A stretch of 64,000 nucleotides of DNA from Roseibaca calidilacus (GCF_001517585.1 NZ_FBYC01000004.1:1178001-1242000), one strand, 5' to 3'. Counted from the first letter of the stretch, positions 42,232 to 51,972 are shown. A program made the numbers and translations. The notes: generated from the letters alone by a model not told the origin.

Positions 42232-43614
42232 ATGAGCGATGCACCGAATGACGGCTTTCGCGACGACGAGGATGGCCTTGATCTGGAACGCGGCGACCTG
42301 ACACAGGTTCTGAAGGCGGTCGAGGCACAAGACGCGCAGCGTGTGTTCGAGTTGTTCGACCCGCTGCACCCGGCCGATATTGCCGATATTCTGGAACAGA
42401 TCGGGGCAGAGACTCGCCGCGCGCTGGTGCATCTATATGGCACCGAATTCGACGGCGATATCCTGTCGGAACTGGACGAGAATATCCGCGACGAGGTGGT
42501 GGGCTACCTGCGCCCCGAAGTGCTGGCCGAAGCCGTGCGCGACATGGATTCGGACGATGTGGTCGACCTGCTGGAAGATCTGGACGAATCGCAGCACAGC
42601 GCGATCCTTGATGCGCTGGAAGCGCCCGACCGCGACGCCGCGCGCCAAGCGCTCAGCTACCCGGAATATTCCGCCGGGCGCTTGATGCAGCGCGAATTCG
42701 TCGCCGTGCCAGAGGATTGGACGGTGGGCCAGACGATTGACATGATGCGCACCGCCGAGGACTTGCCCGACCAGTTCTACCACGTGTTCCTTGTCACGCC
42801 CCAAAACCTGCCGACCGGCTATGTCACGCTGGGGCGGCTGCTGTCCTCCAAGCGCGAGACGGCCCTGCTGTCGATCCTCGAAGACAGTTTCCGCAGCTTC
42901 GATCTGGACGAGGAAGAAGGCGATGTCGCCTATGCATTCAACCAGTATCACCTGATTTCGGCCCCCGTGGTCGATACCGATGGCCGCTTGGTCGGTGTCA
43001 TCACCATCGATGATGCGATGGCGGTGCTGGATGAAGAACATGAAGAAGACATGCTGCGCATGGCCGGTGCCGGTGAAGGCAGCCTGTCGGACGGGGTGAT
43101 TGAAACCACATGGCAGCGTTTGCCATGGCTGGGGGTAAACCTGTTGACCGCGATCATCGCTTCTTTGGTCATCGCCATATTCGAGACGACCATCGAAACG
43201 CTGGTCGCACTTGCCGTGCTGATGCCGATCGTCGCCTCTATGGGGGGAAATGCGGGCACGCAATCCATGGCGGTGGCGGTGCGCGGGCTTGCCACGCGCG
43301 ACCTGACCGGTGCCAATGTCTGGCGGGTGATCCGCCGCGAAACCGTTGTCGGGTTTTTGAACGGCATGATCTTCGCCGTGGTCATGGGCGCGGTAGGCTA
43401 TGTGTGGTTCGGGTCGCTGATGCTGGCGGGCGTGATCGCGGCGGCCATGGTCATCAACCTTGTGGTGGCGGGGCTGTCGGGCATTGGCCTGCCCGCGCTG
43501 CTGGACCGTCTGGGCGTGGACCCGGCGCTGGCTTCGGGCACGTTCGTGACCACCGTGACCGATGTGGTGGGCTTTTTCGCCTTCCTTGGGCTGGCCACGA
43601 TCTTGCTTTTGTAG
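42232..43614 (+). CDS. mgtE: MgtE-type magnesium transporter
   Basis: A 460-residue Mg2+ channel/transporter. N-domain (about 20-130: LDPLHPADIADILEQI-type superhelix), two CBS domains (about 135-265), a connecting helix, and five C-terminal helices (about 290-460) with PIVASMGGNAGTQ, the signature containing residues of the ion path. ATG 42232 has GGAGG 6 bases upstream; ATG 42220 lies within the last repeat and lacks a site. Confidence 0.95.
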   Translation: MSDAPNDGFRDDEDGLDLERGDLTQVLKAVEAQDAQRVFELFDPLHPADIADILEQIGAETRRALVHLYGTEFDGDILSELDENIRDEVVGYLRPEVLAEAVRDMDSDDVVDLLEDLDESQHSAILDALEAPDRDAARQALSYPEYSAGRLMQREFVAVPEDWTVGQTIDMMRTAEDLPDQFYHVFLVTPQNLPTGYVTLGRLLSSKRETALLSILEDSFRSFDLDEEEGDVAYAFNQYHLISAPVVDTDGRLVGVITIDDAMAVLDEEHEEDMLRMAGAGEGSLSDGVIETTWQRLPWLGVNLLTAIIASLVIAIFETTIETLVALAVLMPIVASMGGNAGTQSMAVAVRGLATRDLTGANVWRVIRRETVVGFLNGMIFAVVMGAVGYVWFGSLMLAGVIAAAMVINLVVAGLSGIGLPALLDRLGVDPALASGTFVTTVTDVVGFFAFLGLATILLL

Positions 43615-43617
43615 CCG

Positions 43618-43908
43618 TCAGTCCATCTCGCGGAAGGGCCAAGGTTTCGCGTTGGTCGCGCCCACCATGTAGCGCGCGGCTTTGGCCACCCATGCGCCCA
43701 CCATGCAGCCCAGATCGGCCAGCCGCGCATTGGGCTGGCGCGTGTCGATCAGGACGATCACGAACTGGATGACCGCCAGCAGGATCAGTACGGACTGCGC
43801 GAAGCTGAGCATCACACCGATAATGACCATATAGACCAGCCGCAGGCCCAAAGGCTCTGTCAGCTTGTCGAGCGGCGCAGTATCGCGGTCGTCATCGACA
43901 TCTTGCAT
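43618..43908 (-). CDS. DUF4389 domain membrane protein
   Basis: A 96-residue membrane protein with two helices (about 24-54) and the conserved C-terminal pattern PNARLADLG...AARYMVG...KPWPFREMD of DUF4389. Function unknown. Its stop codon is 3 bases from the mgtE stop, so the genes are tightly convergent. Confidence 0.85.
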   Translation of the reverse strand: MQDVDDDRDTAPLDKLTEPLGLRLVYMVIIGVMLSFAQSVLILLAVIQFVIVLIDTRQPNARLADLGCMVGAWVAKAARYMVGATNAKPWPFREMD

Positions 43909-43950
43909 GGGGCGCGCTCCCTGTTGCGGATGCGCGCAGTTTACCCGACC

Positions 43951-45192
43951 TTAAGGACGTTGCAACACAAGTTGCGTTACGTCGCAGGTGCCGCCGCGAA
44001 ATGCCGCCGCGCAGGATGTCAGGTAGTAATCCCACATCCGCTTGAAGCGCGCATCATAGCCCATGGCCGAAATCTCATCCCAAGCCTGCGAGAAACTATC
44101 ATGCCAGCGGCGCAGGGTTTCGGAATAGCTTTGCCCGAAATCATGCGTGGTGACATAGGTCAGCCCCGCGCTTTCGGCCACGCGCCGCACCGGGGTCGGC
44201 GCGCCCAGCATCCCACCGGGGAAAATGTGTTTCTGGATGAAATCGACATTGCGGCGATAGGCCGGAAAACGCGCATCACCCACCATGATGATCTGGATCA
44301 CCGCCTGCGCACCGGGGCGCAGCCGGTCGCGCACGGCCTTGAAATAGGTGGGCCAATAGCGTTCGCCCACCGCCTCGAACATCTCGATAGAGGCGATGCC
44401 GTCGAATTCCCCGCGCGTGTCGCGGTAATCCTGCATGCGGATATCGACTTGCCCGGACAGGCCCAGCCGGTCCATGCGTGCGACCGCGAAATCATGCTGC
44501 GCTTGGGAAATCGTCAGCCCCGTCACGCGCAAGCCCCGCTTGGCGGCGGCATATTCGGCAAAGCCGCCCCAACCGCAGCCGATCTCTAGCACATGATCGC
44601 CCGGCTTCACGTTCATCCGGTCCACCATGGCGGCATATTTCGCTTCCTGCGCCGCTTCCAGGCTTTCCTGCCCGGTGGTGAACAGGCCAGAGGAATAGGT
44701 CATGCTTTCATCCAGCCACAGGCTGTAGAAATCATTGCCCAGATCGTAGTGATGCGAGATATTCTTGCGCGCCTGCGCCTTGTGGTTGCGCCGCAGCCAA
44801 TGGCGGAAGCGTTCCACAAAGCGGATCGCCTTCATCGGCAAGACTTCGTCATAAAGCGCCGGGTTGTCATCGGCCAACAGGTCCATCAGGGCTTGCAGGT
44901 CGGGCGTGGTCCAGCCGCCGTCAAGGTAAGCATCGGAAAAGCCCAGATCGCCCTCGCGGATCATGCGGCCAAACAGGTCCGGATCATGCACATGAATTTC
45001 CGCGACATAGCCGGAGTGTTTGCCTTGCAGACGGAACACGCGCCCATCGGGCAGATGCACGTCCAGCCGCCCCTTGTTCAGCTTTTGCCCGATGGAATAA
45101 GCGGCGGCAAAATACCTTGGCAGGTCATGCTGCCCGTCCAAGGAGGTCAGTATCTCACCCATCGGGCGCGATGGAAATGCGATGTCAGCCAT
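43951..45192 (-). CDS. cfa: cyclopropane-fatty-acyl-phospholipid synthase
   Basis: A 413-residue SAM-dependent enzyme adding a methylene bridge to unsaturated phospholipid acyl chains. The N-terminal lipid-binding domain (about 1-115) precedes the SAM domain with HVLEIGCGWGGFAEYAA near 175-191 and the family SIEMFEAVG and HYDLGNDFYSLWLD motifs. ATG 45192 overlaps the last 8 bases of the photolyase gene. In Rhodobacter sphaeroides phr and cfa homologues belong to the singlet-oxygen (RpoE/ChrR) response; the same adjacency here is suggestive. Confidence 0.94.
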   Translation of the reverse strand: MADIAFPSRPMGEILTSLDGQHDLPRYFAAAYSIGQKLNKGRLDVHLPDGRVFRLQGKHSGYVAEIHVHDPDLFGRMIREGDLGFSDAYLDGGWTTPDLQALMDLLADDNPALYDEVLPMKAIRFVERFRHWLRRNHKAQARKNISHHYDLGNDFYSLWLDESMTYSSGLFTTGQESLEAAQEAKYAAMVDRMNVKPGDHVLEIGCGWGGFAEYAAAKRGLRVTGLTISQAQHDFAVARMDRLGLSGQVDIRMQDYRDTRGEFDGIASIEMFEAVGERYWPTYFKAVRDRLRPGAQAVIQIIMVGDARFPAYRRNVDFIQKHIFPGGMLGAPTPVRRVAESAGLTYVTTHDFGQSYSETLRRWHDSFSQAWDEISAMGYDARFKRMWDYYLTSCAAAFRGGTCDVTQLVLQRP

Positions 45193-46630
45193 GCGCCAAG
45201 TCTTCCTGTTTCTGTTTCTCTCGGTGGTCGTGATAGGCGGCAAGCGCGCGCTCGCGGCCCGTTTTCAGATCGATGATGGGTATGGGACGTGTGTCGCTCG
45301 GCGAAAGTTTCCATGCGCGCGGACAGGCTTTGTAAAAATCAAGCGCGGTTTGGGGCGGCGTGCGGCTGGCCTCGGCCAGCCACATCTTGCGATAGCCCGC
45401 GTTCGGGTCGAATTTCTGCGCCTGCGTGTCGGGGTTGAAAATGCGGAAATACGGGGCGGCATCGGGGCCAGAGCCTGCCACCCATTGCCACCCCATCGCA
45501 TTGGCCGCCGGGTCCCAATCCACCAAGCAATCGGCGAACCAGTCGCGCCCCAGCCGCCAATCGACCAGCAGGTGCTTGGTCAGAAAACTGGCCACCAGCA
45601 TTCGAGCGCGGTTGTGCATGCGCCCGGTGACATACAATTCGCGCATGGCGGCATCGACCACCTCTATGCCCGTGCGGCCCTGCCGCCAAGCTTGCACCGC
45701 GTCCCCCTCGCCCTGCCATGGGAAGCCGTCCCAATCCGGGCGCCAGTTTTCAGATTCCAGCCGGGGTGTGTGATAGATCAGATGATACGCGAATTCGCGC
45801 CAGACAAGTTCTTTCAGGAAATCTTCGGCCTGCGCCTGCCCGTCCTGCAAGGCGCGCCAGCCTGCGTGCCAGATGGTGCGCGGCGAAATCTCGCCATAGG
45901 TCAGGTTTTCCGACAGGCCCGAACAGGCATCCATGTCCAGCCGGTCGCGGTCGGATTTGTAGCGCGCGACGCGATGCGCCAGAAACGCGCCCAACCGCCC
46001 ATGCGCGGCCGCTTCGCCCACATGGATGTGTTGGGCCACCACATCCGCGCCGCGATCCATGGCGCGGCCCATCTGCCAATCGTCCAGCCGGTCGCTGGCG
46101 GGCCAGACATCTGGCGCAGCAATGCGGGCGGGCGCGGACACAGGCGCAGGCACTTCGCGGTCGCGCACGGCACGCCACATTGGCGTATAGACCTTGTAGA
46201 ACCCGCCATCCTTGGTGGCCACGTCCCATGGTTCGAACAGCAGATGACCGGGATGGCTTTGCACCTCTAGCCCATCGGCCTTCAGCGCCGCTTTCACCGC
46301 TGTGTCCCGAGCAATCTGGCCGGGCGCGTAGCCGCGCGTCCACAAAACCGAACGCGCGCCGGTTTCTACAACCAGCGCGCGCAACACATCCAAGGCCGCG
46401 CCGCGGCGCAAGATCAGCCGCGACCCTTTTTCGGTCAGCTCTTGCGCAAAATGCTTCAGCGCCAGGCCCAGCCGCCATTTGGGTGCCGCGCCAAGCCCTG
46501 CCACCTCGTCATCATGGATGAAGACGGGGATGACCGGGCGGCCCGATTGGCACGCAGCAAACAGTGCAGGATGATCGCTTAGCCGCAAATCGCGGCGCAA
46601 CCATAGGATAATCGGGGGCGTTTCGTTCAC
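45185..46630 (-). CDS. phr: deoxyribodipyrimidine photo-lyase
   Basis: A 481-residue class I CPD photolyase/cryptochrome. The N-terminal antenna domain opens ILWLRRDLRLSDHPAL (about 8-23), and the FAD domain includes TGIEVVDAAMRELYVTGRMHNRARM and VDWDPAANAMGWQWVAGSGPDA, the signature of CPD photolyases. Start GTG 46630 is preferred because AGGGA lies 6 bases upstream; the ATG at 46663 lies inside the end of the upstream gene. Coupled to cfa. Confidence 0.93.
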   Translation of the reverse strand: MNETPPIILWLRRDLRLSDHPALFAACQSGRPVIPVFIHDDEVAGLGAAPKWRLGLALKHFAQELTEKGSRLILRRGAALDVLRALVVETGARSVLWTRGYAPGQIARDTAVKAALKADGLEVQSHPGHLLFEPWDVATKDGGFYKVYTPMWRAVRDREVPAPVSAPARIAAPDVWPASDRLDDWQMGRAMDRGADVVAQHIHVGEAAAHGRLGAFLAHRVARYKSDRDRLDMDACSGLSENLTYGEISPRTIWHAGWRALQDGQAQAEDFLKELVWREFAYHLIYHTPRLESENWRPDWDGFPWQGEGDAVQAWRQGRTGIEVVDAAMRELYVTGRMHNRARMLVASFLTKHLLVDWRLGRDWFADCLVDWDPAANAMGWQWVAGSGPDAAPYFRIFNPDTQAQKFDPNAGYRKMWLAEASRTPPQTALDFYKACPRAWKLSPSDTRPIPIIDLKTGRERALAAYHDHREKQKQEDLAHG

Positions 46631-46649
46631 ATCTGTCCCTGTCGCAGCC

Positions 46650-47879
46650 TTACAACACCTCATCTAGGGCCGCGCGCAGGCGGTCAAGGTCCGAGACGCA
46701 TGTGTAATGCACGAAAGACAGCCGCAACACCCCATGGGCGGGATCAACCCCTTGGCCCTGCAACGCGCGGTTGGCATAAAAGCTGCCGCCACCGGCCATA
46801 ATGCCATGCCCCGCCAGCGCGCGCGCCAGATCGGTACCGGGGCGCGCATGGACCAATGCGACGGTCGGCGCGCGGCGGTCGGCATGGGCAGGCCCCAGCA
46901 AGCGCAGATCATTGCGCGCGCGCAGATCATCCAGCAGCGGTTGCAACAAGGCGGTTTCATGCGCGCGCATCAGGTCATGCACGGCGGCCATGCGCGCGGC
47001 GGGCGCGGCTTGGGACGGGCCGAAATGATGGGCATGCAGCGCATCAATATAATCCGCCATGCCCGCGCAAGCCGCGATCTGCGCATGGTCGGGGCCAGCG
47101 GGGGTGAAGCGCTTATAGGGCGTATCGGCGTTGAAATAATGCGCCTGATTGGGCAGCCACTCGGCCAATTCGGGCGACAGCACCATCAGCCCCTGATGCG
47201 GGCCATAGGTTTTATAAGCCGAAAACAGGTAGATATCGGCGCCCAGCGCGCCCAGATCGGGCAAGCCATGCGGCGCATAAGACACGCCATCCACTGCCGA
47301 CCAGATACCATGCGCACGCAGATCGGCGCAGATCTCGGCCACGGGGTTCACCTCTCCCACCACGTTAGAGCAATGCGGGAAAGCCACCAGCTTCACCCGG
47401 TCATCCACCAGCGCCCAAAGTGCCGCGGGGTCCAGATGCCCGGTGTCACGGTCGATCTGCCATTCGCGGATTTCAACCCCGCGCGCGGCCAGCCGCCGCC
47501 ATGGGCCGGTATTGGCTTCGTGGTCTTGGTTGGTGACGATGATCGCATCGCCCTGCCCCAGCCTTTCACCGAACGCTTGCGCCAGAACATAGGTATTCGC
47601 GCCGGTCGATGGGCCGAAGCTTAGTTGCTCTGTCGCCACGCCCATGAGTGCTGCCAGACGCGCGCGGGCCTCGTCCATCTCTGCGCCCGCTAGCTGTGAC
47701 GCGCGGTAAGCGCCATAGGGCTGCACCTTGCGGCTATTATAAAACCGCGTCAGCCGGTCAACGACGGGCTGGCAAGTATAAGACCCGCCCGCATTTTCAA
47801 AGAACACCTGCCCTTGCAATTCTGGATCGGCCAAGGCCGGGAATTGCGCGCGCACGAAATCGGTATCAAGCTGGGTCAT
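46650..47879 (-). CDS. class V aminotransferase-fold protein (cysteine desulfurase/kynureninase-like)
   Basis: A 409-residue PLP enzyme. The PLP lysine is K223 in FSAYKTYGPHQG, with SAVDGVSYAPHG before it and RLSFVHYTCVSDLDRL at the C-terminus. The N-terminal FFENAGGSYTCQPVVDRL resembles the VCxxRDD-lacking class V 'aminotransferase' group. No mobile cysteine loop of SufS/IscS is obvious, so it may use a different substrate. Directly upstream of phr on the same strand. Confidence 0.83.
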   Translation of the reverse strand: MTQLDTDFVRAQFPALADPELQGQVFFENAGGSYTCQPVVDRLTRFYNSRKVQPYGAYRASQLAGAEMDEARARLAALMGVATEQLSFGPSTGANTYVLAQAFGERLGQGDAIIVTNQDHEANTGPWRRLAARGVEIREWQIDRDTGHLDPAALWALVDDRVKLVAFPHCSNVVGEVNPVAEICADLRAHGIWSAVDGVSYAPHGLPDLGALGADIYLFSAYKTYGPHQGLMVLSPELAEWLPNQAHYFNADTPYKRFTPAGPDHAQIAACAGMADYIDALHAHHFGPSQAAPAARMAAVHDLMRAHETALLQPLLDDLRARNDLRLLGPAHADRRAPTVALVHARPGTDLARALAGHGIMAGGGSFYANRALQGQGVDPAHGVLRLSFVHYTCVSDLDRLRAALDEVL

Positions 47880-47935
47880 GTCCCCTCCGGTTTTTGGGAA
47901 CAGTGCAACGGGGGCATGGGAAAAGACAAGCGCCG

Positions 47936-48547
47936 CTAGCTGGTCCCCAAGATGATCGCAACATAGCTGCGCGTCTCATCAAAGGGCGGGATGCCGCCAT
48001 GGTCATCCACCGCGCCGGGGCCGGCATTATAGGCCGCAAGCGCCAGCCGCCACGATCCGAAACGCTCATACATCATGCGCAGGTAGCGCGCGCCGCCTTG
48101 CAGGTTTTGCGCGGGATCATTCGGGTCCACCCCCAGCAGGCGCGCGGTGTCTGGCATAAGCTGCGCCAGACCAATCGCCCCTTTGTGCGACAGGGCCGCC
48201 GGGTTCCAGCGGCTTTCTTGGTGCACAAGGCGCAAGAACAGGTCTTCGGGCACGTTCTGAGCACGGGCCGCCGCGCGCGCCAGTTGCACATATTCACCCG
48301 CCTGCGGCCCGTCATAGCGCGGGATCGCGGCTTCGGCGGCGTCTTTATCCTTGTGGTTGGGCAGCAACCGAACAGAGGTCGAATACTGTTCAGACAAACG
48401 CCCGTCGATGACACGGCTGGCCCGCTTGACCCGGTCGAGGGGCGAGGCCGCCATGTTGCCGCTGGAGGACAGGCTAAGCCCTTGCGCATAGGCCCCAGAG
48501 CACATCGCCCAAAGCGCCAGTGACCAAATCGTCAAAACCCGCATCAT
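47936..48547 (-). CDS. lytic transglycosylase domain protein
   Basis: A 203-residue periplasmic muramidase-like enzyme. Signal peptide 1-22 ([20 protein letters not shown]) then a Slt domain with catalytic glutamate in [29 protein letters not shown] near 120-150 and a final [19 protein letters not shown]. Cleaves peptidoglycan without water. ATG 48547 and 48544 are both possible (tandem ATG). Divergent from ssb. Confidence 0.9.
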   Translation of the reverse strand: MMRVLTIWSLALWAMCSGAYAQGLSLSSSGNMAASPLDRVKRASRVIDGRLSEQYSTSVRLLPNHKDKDAAEAAIPRYDGPQAGEYVQLARAAARAQNVPEDLFLRLVHQESRWNPAALSHKGAIGLAQLMPDTARLLGVDPNDPAQNLQGGARYLRMMYERFGSWRLALAAYNAGPGAVDDHGGIPPFDETRSYVAIILGTS

Positions 48548-48682
48548 CCACCCCGGTTGGCACTGCACGTATATAGCAACAAAGCGCGGGCAAGAAAACC
48601 GCTTGCGCCTGTGCACCCTATCTTTACGATATGGCCCAAACATGGTGCCAGACATGGCGCAAACAGATGAGGACGAAATCAC

Positions 48683-49174
48683 ATGGCAGGCTCGGTCAAC
48701 AAGGTCATTCTGGTGGGCAATCTGGGGCGCGACCCGGAAGTGCGCAGCTTCCAGAATGGCGGCAAGGTGTGCAACCTGCGCATTGCCACGTCGGAACAGT
48801 GGCGTGACAAGGCCACGGGTGAAAAGCGCGAACGGACCGAATGGCACTCGGTCGCCATTTTCAACGAAGGTCTGGTGCGCATTGCAGAGCAATATCTGCG
48901 CAAGGGCTCGACCGTTTATATCGAAGGCCAGTTGGAAACCCGCAAATGGCAGGACCAATCGGGTGCCGATCGCTACACGACCGAAGTGGTGCTGCGCCCC
49001 TACAGAGGCGAGATGACGCTTCTGGGCGGGCGCGGCGATGGGGGCGGCGCGTCGGGTGGCGGCAGCTATAACCGCGATTCCGGCTATGGCGACAGCCGCG
49101 GCGATGCTGGCGGTAGTGCGGGCTATGGCGGCCCCTCTGGCCCGTCCGATATGGATGACGAAATTCCCTTCTAA
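48683..49174 (+). CDS. ssb: single-stranded DNA-binding protein
   Basis: A 163-residue SSB. The OB fold (about 1-110) begins [19 protein letters not shown], followed by a glycine/serine-rich linker and the acidic tip MDDEIPF that recruits partner proteins. Standard length. A terminator follows 3 bases after the stop codon. Confidence 0.97.
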   Translation: MAGSVNKVILVGNLGRDPEVRSFQNGGKVCNLRIATSEQWRDKATGEKRERTEWHSVAIFNEGLVRIAEQYLRKGSTVYIEGQLETRKWQDQSGADRYTTEVVLRPYRGEMTLLGGRGDGGGASGGGSYNRDSGYGDSRGDAGGSAGYGGPSGPSDMDDEIPF

Positions 49175-49177
49175 CCG

Positions 49178-49202
49178 AAAGCCCGCCACGCGCGGGCTTT
49201 TT
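49178..49202 (+). terminator. intrinsic terminator of ssb
   Basis: AAAGCCCGC...GCGGGCTTTTT has a 6-bp GC core extended by A-T pairs and a five-T tail. Confidence 0.88.
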
Positions 49203-49348
49203 GCTGCAATGGTGCGCAAATCGGCGGACAGGCGGTGCGACGGCGCATGGTTGCGCTAACTTCACGACCTCGCGCGCGAACTTCATTGTTTTGCCACAAA
49301 CGGCGGATTAACCCCGTTTCAGAAACAAACCGGACAGGAGCAGCCCAT

Positions 49349-50278
49349 ATGCGCGCAACCCGCATCGTTCAGAAAATCCTTGCCAATTACGAGGGGGAAA
49401 CCCCCGGCGTGAAAGCCAACCTGTGCCGCATGCTGATGAATGGCAAACTGGGCGGCACCGGCAAGATGATCATCTTGCCCGTGGACCAAGGGTTCGAACA
49501 CGGCCCCGCGCGCAGCTTTGCGCCCAACCCGGCAGGCTATGATCCGCATTACCATTACCAACTGGCTATCGACGCAGGGCTGTCCGCCTACGCGGCCCCC
49601 CTTGGCCCGCTAGAGGCCGGTGCCGACACTTTCGCAGGCCAGATCCCGACCATTCTGAAGGTCAACAGCGCCAACTCGCTGATGTCGGGCACGGCGGGCA
49701 AGAACCAAGCGATCACGGCATCTGTGGATGATGCGCTGCGGCTGGGTTGCTCGGCCATCGGGTTCACCATTTATCCGGGCAGCGATTGCGCGCTGGAGAT
49801 GTTCGAGGAAATCGTCGAGATGCGCCGCGAAGCTGCCGCCAAGGGGATTGCCAGCGTAATCTGGTCCTATCCGCGCGGCGAAGCTGTCACCAAAGACGGC
49901 GAAACCGCCATTGATGTGGCCGCCTATGCCGCGCATATCGCAGCGCTTCTGGGCGCGCATATCATCAAGATCAAGCTGGGCACCGACCACCTGATGCTGC
50001 CAGAGGCCAGACAGGTCTACGAAGAGCAACAGATCGACATCGCCACCCAAGCCGCGCGCGTGAAGCATTGCGTGCAATCGTCCCTGAACGGTCGCCGCTT
50101 GATCGTATTCTCGGGCGGCGCAGCCAAGGGTGCCGATGCGGTGTTCGACGATGCGCGCGCCATCCGCGACGGTGGCGGTAACGGGTCGATCATCGGGCGC
50201 AACAGCTTCCAGCGCTCGCGCGAGGATGCTTTGGAAATGCTGGCCAATCTGGTCGAGATTTACAAGGGCAAGGCCTGA
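49349..50278 (+). CDS. fbaB: class I fructose-bisphosphate aldolase (DhnA/FbaB type)
   Basis: A 309-residue Schiff-base aldolase of the archaeal/bacterial FbaB type that cleaves fructose-1,6-bisphosphate. IILPVDQGFEHGPARSF near 30-47 and the Schiff-base lysine in AHIIKIKLGTD near 206-216 fit the family, as does the phosphate-binding VFSGGAAKGAD near 254. ATG 49349 follows AGGAG by 8 bases. Independent of other glycolytic genes here. Confidence 0.93.
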   Translation: MRATRIVQKILANYEGETPGVKANLCRMLMNGKLGGTGKMIILPVDQGFEHGPARSFAPNPAGYDPHYHYQLAIDAGLSAYAAPLGPLEAGADTFAGQIPTILKVNSANSLMSGTAGKNQAITASVDDALRLGCSAIGFTIYPGSDCALEMFEEIVEMRREAAAKGIASVIWSYPRGEAVTKDGETAIDVAAYAAHIAALLGAHIIKIKLGTDHLMLPEARQVYEEQQIDIATQAARVKHCVQSSLNGRRLIVFSGGAAKGADAVFDDARAIRDGGGNGSIIGRNSFQRSREDALEMLANLVEIYKGKA

Positions 50279-50285
50279 GATTGAC

Positions 50286-50303
50286 GGGGGGCGCGCGCCC
50301 CCC
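50286..50303. terminator. bidirectional hairpin between fbaB and the DMT gene
   Basis: GGGGGGCGCGCGCCCCCC is an 18-base perfect palindrome located 7 bases past the fbaB stop and touching the stop of the convergent DMT gene. No U-tract. Confidence 0.5.
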
Positions 50304-51206
50304 TTACTCTGCCGCCATCGCGGGGCGCCGCAAACGCGGCATCGGCCCGCGCGCGGCAAGAATGACAAGTGCCAGCCCGCCAAAGGCCAAAAGCGGCAAG
50401 CGTTCATTCAGGAACACCATGCCCAAAAGCACCGAGAAGCCGGGCATCACGAACATGACCAGCGACGCGCGATTAGCGCCGACCTGCCGCACCAACATGT
50501 AATTCAGGATCGCGGGTGCCACCGTTGCCAGCACGATCAATGCAGCCAGAATGCCGATCACGCTGCCAGAAGGTTCCACGCTGACGCGTCCATCGACCAA
50601 TAACGCCAGCGGCCAAGTCGCCACAGCGCCCACCGCGAACATCGCAGCATTCAGCAACAGGGGCGATACCGGCTTGCGCCGCCGGAACCACACATTCCCC
50701 GCCGCGTAGCTAAGCGGGGCCAGCAGCGTGAACAGCGTGCCGATGCCCGCTTGTGACAGCGAATTGCCCAGAAATGACGGCCCCGCGATCAGCGCCACAC
50801 CACCCAACCCAAGCACAATGCGCAAGGTTTGCTCTAGCGTCACCGGCTCGTCGCGCAGAAAGACGGCGGCCAGCGCCAACGTGAAAATGGGCATGGTCGC
50901 GTAAAGCAGCCCGCCCATGCCGGACGGGATATATTGCAACCCCACCGCCAGCGTCACGAACGGCGTGGCGATCACCAGAATACCGCCGACCAGCGCGGTC
51001 ACCACCGCTTCGCCCCCATTCCAGCCGGGTTTGCCGATCAGCCCCGCCACGATCAGCAGCAAGGGCAACCCGAAAGCCGCGCGCAACGCGCCCAGCGTCA
51101 GTGGCGGGAAATGCTGCACCGCCAGCGCAATCAGAAACGGCGCCGCCCCGAAGGACGCCGCCGTCAGCACCAATAGGGCTGTTCCCTGAAGTTCAGAGCG
51201 TTGCAT
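50304..51206 (-). CDS. DMT superfamily (EamA) transporter
   Basis: A 300-residue, ten-helix carrier with two EamA repeats (about 8-140 and 150-285). LGGVALIAGPSFLGN and APLSYAAGNVWFRRRK are typical. Starts 14 bases inside the end of the SDR gene, so the two are coupled. Likely exports a small metabolite; substrate unknown. Confidence 0.87.
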   Translation of the reverse strand: MQRSELQGTALLVLTAASFGAAPFLIALAVQHFPPLTLGALRAAFGLPLLLIVAGLIGKPGWNGGEAVVTALVGGILVIATPFVTLAVGLQYIPSGMGGLLYATMPIFTLALAAVFLRDEPVTLEQTLRIVLGLGGVALIAGPSFLGNSLSQAGIGTLFTLLAPLSYAAGNVWFRRRKPVSPLLLNAAMFAVGAVATWPLALLVDGRVSVEPSGSVIGILAALIVLATVAPAILNYMLVRQVGANRASLVMFVMPGFSVLLGMVFLNERLPLLAFGGLALVILAARGPMPRLRRPAMAAE

Positions 51207-51972
51207 TCACCGCCCCGCCATCGAGCAGCAGGTTCTGCCCCACGATGAAGCCTGCGTGCTGCGAACACAGGAACGCGCAGGCAGCGCCGAATTCGGCGGC
51301 GGTGCCATAGCGTCCGGCGGGAATGGTCGCTTCGCGCTTGGTGCGGGCCTCGGCCACGCTGATGCCTTCGGCTTTGGCCACCCCGCCGTCCAGCGCGGTC
51401 GCGCGGTCGGTGTCATGAATGCCGGGCAGCAGGTTGTTGATGACAACACCCTTTCCCGCCACCTGCCGCGAGGTGCCCGCAACATAGCCGGTCAGGCCGG
51501 CGCGCGCGGAATTCGACAGGCCCAGAACCGGGATCGGCGATTTCACAGATTGCGAAGTGATGTTGACCACCCGCCCCCAGCCCCGCGCCATCATGCCCGG
51601 CACCAGCGCCTTTATCAGCGCGATGGGGGTCAGCATGTTGGCGTCAAGCGCCTTGATGAAATCCTCGCGCTCCCAGTCAGTCCACAGACCCGGCGGCGGG
51701 CCGCCCGCATTGTTGACAAGAATGTCGACCTCGCCCGCTGCTTTCAGCACATCGGCGCGGCCCGCTTCCGAGGTTATATCGGCCGCAACGGTCACAACAT
51801 CCACCCCGTAGGCCGCGCGAATGGCGGCGGCGGTTTCTTCCAGCGCCTCTGCCCCGCGCGCATTCATCACCAGATGCACGCCTTCGGCGGCCAGCGCCTC
51901 GGCACAGCCGCGCCCGAGGCCCTTCGAGCTTGCGCATACCAAGGCGCGTTTGCCGGCGATTCCCAGATCCAT
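51193..51972 (-). CDS. SDR-fold oxidoreductase lacking the canonical YxxxK
   Basis: A 259-residue short-chain dehydrogenase-like protein. The nucleotide motif ASSKGLGRGCAEALA (about 14-28) and LVNNAGGPPPG (about 85-95) are intact. Where SDRs have S...YxxxK, this protein reads NITSQSVKSPIPVLGLSNSARAGL; serine is kept but the tyrosine is L and the lysine is A, with no nearby Y-x3-K. A conserved C-terminal LDGGAVNATL closes it. It is therefore an atypical, perhaps non-redox member. Cotranslated with the DMT gene. Confidence 0.9.
   Translation of the reverse strand: MDLGIAGKRALVCASSKGLGRGCAEALAAEGVHLVMNARGAEALEETAAAIRAAYGVDVVTVAADITSEAGRADVLKAAGEVDILVNNAGGPPPGLWTDWEREDFIKALDANMLTPIALIKALVPGMMARGWGRVVNITSQSVKSPIPVLGLSNSARAGLTGYVAGTSRQVAGKGVVINNLLPGIHDTDRATALDGGVAKAEGISVAEARTKREATIPAGRYGTAAEFGAACAFLCSQHAGFIVGQNLLLDGGAVNATL

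Noticed and set aside
41966-42328. N-terminal extension of the PepF frame through the tandem repeats
   Set aside because: The extension has no family similarity, is translated tandem repeat, and a good ribosome site precedes the ATG at 41965.
46630-46760. RpoE/ChrR-type promoter before phr
   Set aside because: A GGATCA (reverse of TGATCC) at about 46741 has no TCTTA at the correct spacing.
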